Below, piece by piece: positions 1 to 4,254 of a stretch of 6,036 bases of DNA. Numbering within the stretch: the stretch's first letter is position 1; the number at the start of each line of letters is the position of its first letter. The DNA comes from Desulfobacteraceae bacterium (lineage in GTDB: Bacteria; Desulfobacterota; Desulfobacteria; Desulfobacterales; Desulfosarcinaceae), in NCBI GenBank assembly GCA_027025615.1, contig JALVQM010000146.1, positions 1 to 6,036 on the forward strand, written 5' to 3'. The notes under the pieces are model-generated. The model saw only the letters and a program-made list of their open reading frames with translations, ran no database searches and was not told where the DNA came from. Made by a program: the position numbers and the translations under genes.

Positions 1-304
1 GGTTATGCATCGAGCGGCCATGGCTCATGGTTGCGGGTGCGCAGGCGTGATATGTTCGGGACAGGAAGTGGGCGAAATCAAACGGACATTCGGCAAACAA
101 TTTTTAACTGTGACACCCGGCATACGGTTTGCCGGGATAAATGGCCGGGATGACCAGAGACGAACGGTAACCCCGGCCGAAGCTATATCTTCCGGTACTG
201 ATTACCTGGTTGTAGGCCGACCCATCAGGGACGCTGTTGACCGAAAAGCCGTCGCCCGTTCCATTGCCGGGCAAGTAAAAGAAGCATTGGCGGCAAAATG
301 CTAG
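1..304 (+). CDS. pyrF: Orotidine 5'-phosphate decarboxylase, C-terminal part (5' end outside window)
   Basis: This is the last ~100 residues of the enzyme that decarboxylates OMP to UMP, the final step of de novo pyrimidine synthesis in the cytosol. The frame is open from base 2 and ends at TAG 302-304. Family signatures are visible in order: GVICSGQEV (about residues 14-22 counted from the ATG at base 5), FLTVTPGIRFAG, DDQRR followed by VTPAEAI, and DYLVVGRPI, whose Gly-Arg belongs to the phosphate-binding end of the TIM barrel. The catalytic Lys/Asp residues sit in the N-terminal half and cannot be checked here. The in-frame ATG at base 5 is internal, because the sequence before it (Val) continues the barrel helix and the whole enzyme is normally ~230-240 residues. 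The gene converges on lysC and the two stop codons overlap. Identification is firm; completeness of the gene is unknown. Confidence 0.95.
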   Translation, partial: VMHRAAMAHGCGCAGVICSGQEVGEIKRTFGKQFLTVTPGIRFAGINGRDDQRRTVTPAEAISSGTDYLVVGRPIRDAVDRKAVARSIAGQVKEALAAKC

Positions 305-819
305 GTGTCAGAACATATATCACTGTCAAGACCGAAAACCGTGTGCAGTACCCTGACCGCCAATTCAGCGTATTTTTCCTCAATAGCGCATGAAATACGG
401 ATTTCCGATGTACTGATGAGAATTATGTTTATGCTTTCCCTTGCCAGGGCATTGAACATGACGGAAGCAACGCCGGAGTGATTCTTCATCCCGACCCCGA
501 TTACTGAAACTTTTGCTATGGTATCGTCTCCAAGTACTTCTTCGGCACCGATTTTTTCAGCTACCTTGCGTTCAATTTCCATGGTTCGTTTGAAATCGGC
601 GCGGGGTATGGTAAATGTAAGATCTGTTTTGCCGCCGGGACGCATGTTTTGAATAATCATGTCGACCACGATTCCTGCTTCGGCGATGGGCGTAAAGATT
701 TTGGCGGCTATTCCCGGCTGGTCGGGGACTTTTTTCAGGGTTACCCGCGCCTGGTCTTTGTCAAGGGTGACTCCTGAAACCATTAGTTGTTCCATGCCGG
801 AATCCTCGCTGACCACCAT
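301..819 (-). CDS. Possible internal in-frame start: aspartokinase regulatory (beta) subunit
   Basis: Within lysC, ATG at 817-819 (Met239) follows AGGAGG with an 8-nt spacer, a better ribosome site by spacing and match than most true starts in this window. Translation from it would give 172 aa holding only the linker and both ACT domains. In Bacillus subtilis LysC and Corynebacterium glutamicum LysC, a beta subunit of this kind is known to start inside the gene near residue 246-250, and the enzymes are alpha2-beta2. The match in position and size is what I see; that it is used here is inference. The AGGAGG arises from Glu-Glu-Glu codons (GAG GAG GAA) in a stretch often acidic in this family, so it may be coincidence of coding. 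A second Met (247) nearby has a weaker upstream context. Confidence 0.45.
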   Translation of the reverse strand: MVVSEDSGMEQLMVSGVTLDKDQARVTLKKVPDQPGIAAKIFTPIAEAGIVVDMIIQNMRPGGKTDLTFTIPRADFKRTMEIERKVAEKIGAEEVLGDDTIAKVSVIGVGMKNHSGVASVMFNALARESINIILISTSEIRISCAIEEKYAELAVRVLHTVFGLDSDICSDT

Positions 820-1533
820 TGTGCCTTCCTCCTCGTTGAATGATGACCTTACATGAACAGGGATATTGTATCTTTTGGCAAAACTCACTGATCTAATCTG
901 CAGAACTTTAGCCCCAAGGCTGGCCATGTTAAGCATTTCATCATAAGAAATGGTCTTTAATTTGCGGGCTTTGTTGCAAATGTTGGGATCGGCAGTATAA
1001 ATACCGTCCACGTCAGTGTAGATTTCGCATAAATCGGCCTTAAGGGCCGCGGCGATGGCAACGGCTGACGTGTCAGATCCGCCCCGCCCAAGGGTTGTAA
1101 TATTGCCCTGGGTGTCCTGGCCCTGGAAACCGGCCACGACTACTATCTTGTTTTTGGAAAGCAATTTGTTGATTCGCTGGGTTCCGATTTCCAGGATCCG
1201 GGCATTGCCATAGACACAATCGGTGACTACCTGGGCCTGGTGACCAAGGAGGCTGCATGCCGGGTAATTCATATCCTTGAGCATCATGGCAAGTAAGGCA
1301 GCCGTTGTTTGTTCTCCGGTTGCCAGGAGCACATCCAGTTCACGCCGGTCGGGTTCGGAAGCTGCCTGGGAGGCCAATTTGATCAAGTCGTCTGTTACCC
1401 CTGCCATGGCCGAAAGGATGACGACTACCTGGTTACCTTGGGAGTATGTTTGGGCTACCCGCCGGGCTACATTTTTTATCCTTTCAATGTTAGCTACCGA
1501 TGTGCCGCCGAATTTTTGAACAATCAGTGCCAT
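301..1533 (-). CDS. lysC: Aspartate kinase, monofunctional, two C-terminal ACT domains
   Basis: It phosphorylates L-aspartate with ATP to 4-phospho-aspartate, the entry step to lysine/diaminopimelate, threonine and methionine. The protein is 410 aa, a normal length for a monofunctional enzyme with no homoserine dehydrogenase fusion. The kinase domain (~1-240) shows KFGGTSV (7-13), SAMAGVTD (41-48), the GEQ region (73-75), GFQG (135-138), TLGRGGSDTSA (147-157) and YTDVDGIYTADP (172-183). Two ACT domains follow (~262-340 and ~341-405); the second carries STSEIRIS (374-381), typical of effector-binding, feedback-regulated enzymes. Which amino acid inhibits it cannot be read from the sequence. 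The start is set at 1533 because AAGGAG lies 5 nt upstream and MALIVQKFGGTSV is the usual N-terminus; the longer frame to 1584 would run into tsaE. It lies 22 nt after tsaE, probably in the same transcript. SLLGHQ (94-99) replaces the more common SLNA-Q form. Confidence 0.97.
   Translation of the reverse strand: MALIVQKFGGTSVANIERIKNVARRVAQTYSQGNQVVVILSAMAGVTDDLIKLASQAASEPDRRELDVLLATGEQTTAALLAMMLKDMNYPACSLLGHQAQVVTDCVYGNARILEIGTQRINKLLSKNKIVVVAGFQGQDTQGNITTLGRGGSDTSAVAIAAALKADLCEIYTDVDGIYTADPNICNKARKLKTISYDEMLNMASLGAKVLQIRSVSFAKRYNIPVHVRSSFNEEEGTMVVSEDSGMEQLMVSGVTLDKDQARVTLKKVPDQPGIAAKIFTPIAEAGIVVDMIIQNMRPGGKTDLTFTIPRADFKRTMEIERKVAEKIGAEEVLGDDTIAKVSVIGVGMKNHSGVASVMFNALARESINIILISTSEIRISCAIEEKYAELAVRVLHTVFGLDSDICSDT
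828..833 (-). promoter_or_regulatory. Internal Shine-Dalgarno AGGAGG inside lysC
   Basis: On the minus strand the run GAGGAGGAAGG (834 to 824) precedes the ATG at 819; the AGGAGG core leaves 8 nt to that codon, which is near-optimal. It is the only reason to suspect the internal start. It encodes Glu-Glu-Glu-Gly of the aspartokinase, so protein constraint is the competing explanation. Confidence 0.5.
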
Positions 1534-1538
1534 GGAAG

Positions 1539-1544
1539 CTCCTT
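1539..1544 (-). promoter_or_regulatory. Ribosome binding site of lysC (decides the start)
   Basis: AAGGAG on the minus strand ends 5 nt before the ATG at 1533. The upstream in-frame ATG at 1584 has no such site and lies inside the 3' end of tsaE, so this motif fixes the lysC start. Confidence 0.85.
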
Positions 1545-1555
1545 GCCTGTTGTAA

Positions 1556-2050
1556 TCATTGCTTGTTTCTCCAGCGATCGGCAATCTTTATCAAATCACG
1601 CCAGGCAAGTCCATATCCAATCAACTTTATCCTGCGCCGATTTTTCCCGTTCATCTCCCAACGCATTACCATGGATTCGGCCGGCCAGTCAGCCGGATTG
1701 AGTTTTTCGGCCCATTCCACCGCCACTACAGCGTTGGTGTCGAACCACTCAAGCAGTCCCAGGGCTTCGGCATCTACAGGGGACTGGAGCCGATACAGGT
1801 CGGCATGTACCAGTTGCAATCTGCCGGGATACAGGTTTACCAAGGTGTAGCTGGGGCTGACAATGTCATAAGCAGGATCAACATCAAGTCCCAGGGCAAG
1901 GCCTCTGACAAAGCAGGTCTTGCCGCAGCCCAGGGTTCCTTCAAGTCGTAGAACGGCTCCTTTTTTAAGGTATCCGCCTATAAATTGTCCCAGGGCCCCG
2001 GTGTCCAGTTCAGAAGCAGTTTCGATGATAATTTCGGTTTTGGTTGACAT
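1556..2050 (-). CDS. tsaE: tRNA threonylcarbamoyladenosine (t6A37) biosynthesis ATPase TsaE
   Basis: TsaE is the small P-loop ATPase that works with TsaB and TsaD to install the threonylcarbamoyl group on A37 of tRNAs reading ANN codons. The 164-aa protein has the family layout: Walker A GTLGCGKT (38-45), SPSYTLVN (65-72, switch-like segment), HADLYRL (82-88) and VEWAEKL (111-117), whose Glu-Trp is a family hallmark. The Walker A loop differs slightly from the usual G-D-L-G-A/S-G-K-T: Thr replaces Asp and Cys replaces Ala/Ser. The tail after ~residue 140 is basic (NRRRIKLIG). The start at 2050 is the only upstream in-frame candidate before the stop of nnrDE, yet no clear Shine-Dalgarno sequence precedes it; the 33-nt spacer contains an inverted repeat instead. 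Location after nnrDE and before lysC suggests a shared transcript. tsaB and tsaD are not in the window. Confidence 0.95.
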   Translation of the reverse strand: MSTKTEIIIETASELDTGALGQFIGGYLKKGAVLRLEGTLGCGKTCFVRGLALGLDVDPAYDIVSPSYTLVNLYPGRLQLVHADLYRLQSPVDAEALGLLEWFDTNAVVAVEWAEKLNPADWPAESMVMRWEMNGKNRRRIKLIGYGLAWRDLIKIADRWRNKQ

Positions 2051-2055
2051 GGATT

Positions 2056-2083
2056 GATTAAGCCTGTTGCCTTTGGTTTAATC
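2056..2083 (-). repeat. Imperfect inverted repeat in the nnrDE-tsaE spacer
   Basis: On the minus strand GATTAA (2083-2078) is matched by TTAATC (2061-2056), and the stem can extend inward by CC/GG after one A-C mismatch, leaving a 10-nt loop. It begins right after the nnrDE stop and ends 5 nt before the tsaE ATG. No U-run follows, so it does not look like an intrinsic terminator. A role in tsaE translation or mRNA stability is only a guess; chance is possible for an A/T-rich 6-mer pair. Confidence 0.35.
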
Positions 2084-3679
2084 TTAATTTGCTAATTTTT
2101 TTACTATACCTGCAATGACCCTGGGCACCATCTGCATAACCTCTCCGGCTGTGTATCCCCAGGGTCCTTTTTCAAGGGCCAGTCGATCGGCAGCCATTCC
2201 GTGGATCCAGACCGCGGTGTGGCAGGCAGACTGTGCAGTCAGTCCCTGAGCAACAAATCCGGCTATCAGGCCGGTAAGAACATCGCCCATGCCCCCTGAA
2301 GCCATCCCGGGATTACCGCTCAGATTGATTCCGCATTTTCCGTCGGGGCAGGCCACAATTGTACGGGCTCCCTTGAGGGCCACCACGGCCTGGTTGGAAA
2401 GGGCAAGCTGGCGGGCGGCGGTCACCCGGTCGGCTTGAATGGCCGCTGTATTGGTTGCCGCAAGCCTGGCCATTTCTCCTGGATGAGGGGTAAGGATAAC
2501 AGGTGCTTTGGCTTTCAGGGGCAGCCCTATGGCTGCCAGGCAGTTCAGACCATCGGCATCGACGACCAGCGGTGTTGCAGAGCTTTCAATAATTTGCCCG
2601 ACCATTTCAATGGTTGCCGGATCTGTGCCTATACCCGGTCCCAGGGCCAGGCATGTTTTGTTTTCAGCAAGTGACATGATACTGGCTGCACCACCAGAGC
2701 AAAAATAACCTTGCCCTTGGTCATCAATGGGAGCGGTCATGATTTCGGTCATCTTGGCGGCCAGGACCGGCTCGACGGTTGCCGGGCAGGCCAGAGTGAC
2801 CAAGCCAGCCCCGGCCCGCAGGGCAGCTTTGGCCGCCATGGCTGCGGCCCCGGTTTTGCCGATGGCTCCAGCGGCGACCAGTACATGTCCAAAAGTGCCC
2901 TTGTGGGCTGCCATGGCGCGTGGAGCCAGGTGGCGCTCTATCAAATGTTTATCGATTACATGTTGAGCCGGAGCGGTTGCCTCGACAATGTGCCCGGGAA
3001 TGCCGATATCGATTACCCGCAACTTGCCGACATATTGTGCGCCTGGTGTGACCAGGTGCCCGATTTTGGCAAAAGCGAAGGTGGCAGTTGCCGTCGCCCT
3101 GATACAGGTTCCCCACACCTGACCGGTGTCGGAGCTGAGGCCGGATGGAATGTCAACGGCCAGTACGGGCCGATTGAAAGAGTTCATCAGGTCTATGAGC
3201 AGGGCGAATTTGCCCCTGACCCGGGAATTTAGACCAGTGCCAAGCAGAGCATCTACCCAGCAGTCCGCATGGGCCATTTGGGTTGTAAGGGTTTCAATAT
3301 CGCTTGCTTCGGCAATTTCGATGACTTCGACATTTAAAGGTTCAAGCAGTTTCAAATTGGCGGCGGCATCTCCCATTACCTGTTCACGCTTTGCCAGTAG
3401 GTATACGGTTACAGGAATTCCCATTTGGGATAAGTAACGGGCGATAACGAAACCGTCCCCTCCGTTGTTACCACGACCGGCAGCCACGGCAACATTGCCC
3501 GGGGCATGAGGATATACAGATTCAAGGAAAAACCTTGTCGCCCCTCTCCCTGCGTTTTCCATCAAAACCTGTCCCGGCAGTCCGAAAGTTTCAATGGTTT
3601 GCCTGTCCATTGTTTGCATTTCAGAGGCTGTAACCACAAGGGGTGGTAAATAGTCCGGTGCAATAAGAGAACTTTTCAT
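2084..3679 (-). CDS. nnrDE: Bifunctional NAD(P)HX epimerase / ADP- or ATP-dependent NAD(P)HX dehydratase
   Basis: This enzyme repairs hydrated nicotinamide cofactors: the N-terminal half epimerises R-NAD(P)HX to the S form and the C-terminal half dehydrates S-NAD(P)HX back to NAD(P)H using a nucleotide. The 531-aa length is normal for the fused bacterial protein. The N-terminal YjeF_N domain (~15-235) shows SEMQTMDR (19-26), MENAGRGA (40-47), GRGNNGGDGF (68-77), VDALLGTGL (142-150) and VDIPSGLSSDTG (175-186). The C-terminal ribokinase-like domain (~240-530) shows HKGTFGHV (259-266), GKTGAAAMAA (274-283), LGPGIG (346-351), VVDADGLN (372-379), LTPHPGEMARL (396-406), LKGART (435-440) and NPGMASGGMGDVLTG (456-470), the last being the nucleotide/catalytic Asp loop. 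Both halves look intact. The start is supported by AAAGGAG 6 nt upstream. It follows ybeY after 116 nt and precedes tsaE by 33 nt. Whether it prefers ADP or ATP cannot be read directly; bacterial forms usually use ADP. Confidence 0.97.
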   Translation of the reverse strand: MKSSLIAPDYLPPLVVTASEMQTMDRQTIETFGLPGQVLMENAGRGATRFFLESVYPHAPGNVAVAAGRGNNGGDGFVIARYLSQMGIPVTVYLLAKREQVMGDAAANLKLLEPLNVEVIEIAEASDIETLTTQMAHADCWVDALLGTGLNSRVRGKFALLIDLMNSFNRPVLAVDIPSGLSSDTGQVWGTCIRATATATFAFAKIGHLVTPGAQYVGKLRVIDIGIPGHIVEATAPAQHVIDKHLIERHLAPRAMAAHKGTFGHVLVAAGAIGKTGAAAMAAKAALRAGAGLVTLACPATVEPVLAAKMTEIMTAPIDDQGQGYFCSGGAASIMSLAENKTCLALGPGIGTDPATIEMVGQIIESSATPLVVDADGLNCLAAIGLPLKAKAPVILTPHPGEMARLAATNTAAIQADRVTAARQLALSNQAVVALKGARTIVACPDGKCGINLSGNPGMASGGMGDVLTGLIAGFVAQGLTAQSACHTAVWIHGMAADRLALEKGPWGYTAGEVMQMVPRVIAGIVKKLAN

Positions 3680-3795
3680 GGTTGGCTCCTTTGTTATCGA
3701 ATCCGGCTGTTTTGGCTGCAGGAGACCGGTTTTGATTCTGGACCGGGCAGTTGTAAAATTGCCTGTGGGCGGGAACCGGCGATCCAGGTATCCTG
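3680..3795. other. Spacer between ybeY and nnrDE, the longest in the window
   Basis: These 116 nt hold no reading frame I can identify. Near the nnrDE end is the Shine-Dalgarno for that gene. In the middle is a weak interrupted inverted repeat: CCGGT 3726-3730 with ACCGG 3742-3746, extended by CTGC 3717-3720 with GCAG 3747-3750 across a 5-nt bulge. No T-run follows it on either side, so a terminator call is not supported. I see no convincing -35/-10 pair. A separate nnrDE promoter here is possible but unproven. Confidence 0.4.
3686..3692 (-). promoter_or_regulatory. Ribosome binding site of nnrDE
   Basis: AAAGGAG on the minus strand leaves 6 nt to the ATG at 3679. It supports the chosen start, giving a protein that begins 17-18 residues before the conserved SEMQTMDR segment. 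Confidence 0.85.
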
Positions 3796-4254
3796 TTAAT
3801 CAGGCCAGGATATTGGTTCTACTCCGATAACCGCCAGCAGCGCGTTGGTTTTTTCTTCCATTTTCCTGGCTTGTTGCCGTGATTTTTCATGGTCGTAGCC
3901 AAGCAGGTGAAGAATACCGTGGACCAGAAGCTGAAACAACCTTTGTTCGATGGTCAGACCGGCTTTTACGGCCTCGGCAGCGCAGGTGTCGGCAGAGATT
4001 ACAACGTCTCCCAGCAGGTGGGGGTTAATCTGCGCAAAAGGCCCTTCCCGCATAGCAAAGGCAATGACGTTTGTTGGCCCCTGACGGTCCAGATAGGTTC
4101 TATTGAGATCTGAGATGGTGTCATCATCGACAATCAGGATGGAAAGCTCGGCATCAGGACAGTCCAAGGCGTTTAAGATGGCGCGGGCCCTGGTCCTTAT
4201 CGTTTCGTGATTGAAAAGATGTTTCTTTTGCCTGTTTTCTATCAAAACGTCCAT
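3796..4254 (-). CDS. ybeY: Endoribonuclease YbeY, 16S rRNA maturation factor
   Basis: YbeY is a zinc metallo-endoribonuclease needed for processing the 16S rRNA 3' end and for 70S ribosome quality control in the cytosol. From the start chosen here it is 152 aa, typical of the family. It begins MDVLIENRQ, the usual N-terminal strand; ELSILIVDDDTI (36-47) and LN--Y (50-54) follow, then GPTNVIAF (59-66, corresponding to the PTDVLSF motif), LLGDVVIS (80-87) and the metal-binding HGILHLLGYDH, with His112, His116 and His122. The ATG at 4254 is preferred because it fits the family N-terminus and has a modest GGGGA stretch upstream; the open frame extends to an ATG at 4320 that has no ribosome site and would add 22 unusual residues. 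Its first 101 nt overlap the 3' end of the preceding HD-domain gene in a different frame, suggesting translational coupling. The ybeY/HD-phosphohydrolase pairing is common in bacteria. Confidence 0.95.
   Translation of the reverse strand: MDVLIENRQKKHLFNHETIRTRARAILNALDCPDAELSILIVDDDTISDLNRTYLDRQGPTNVIAFAMREGPFAQINPHLLGDVVISADTCAAEAVKAGLTIEQRLFQLLVHGILHLLGYDHEKSRQQARKMEEKTNALLAVIGVEPISWPD

Noticed and set aside
116..136. Perfect 6-bp inverted repeat CCCGGC/GCCGGG with a 9-nt loop inside pyrF
   Set aside because: It encodes the conserved TPGIRFAG segment, has no T-run after it and is well inside the gene, so coding constraint explains it better than a terminator.
1534..1584. Upstream in-frame ATG that would add 17 residues to LysC
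   Set aside because: It lies inside the 3' end of tsaE, has no ribosome site, and the added residues do not match the family N-terminus, whereas the ATG at 1533 has AAGGAG 5 nt upstream.
1309..1951. Several plus-strand open frames of 116-130 codons opposite lysC and tsaE
   Set aside because: They overlap each other in different frames, have no family motifs, and lie antisense to well-identified genes.
2711..3232. Plus-strand open frame of 173 codons opposite nnrDE
   Set aside because: It is antisense to a fully motif-supported gene, shows no recognisable domain, and its composition (Gly, Asp, Ser rich) reflects the complement of the real frame.
3700..3770. Possible -35/-10 promoter for nnrDE in the spacer (TTTACA-like box)
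   Set aside because: No acceptable -10 sequence occurs at 16-18 nt from it on the minus strand; the match is no better than chance.
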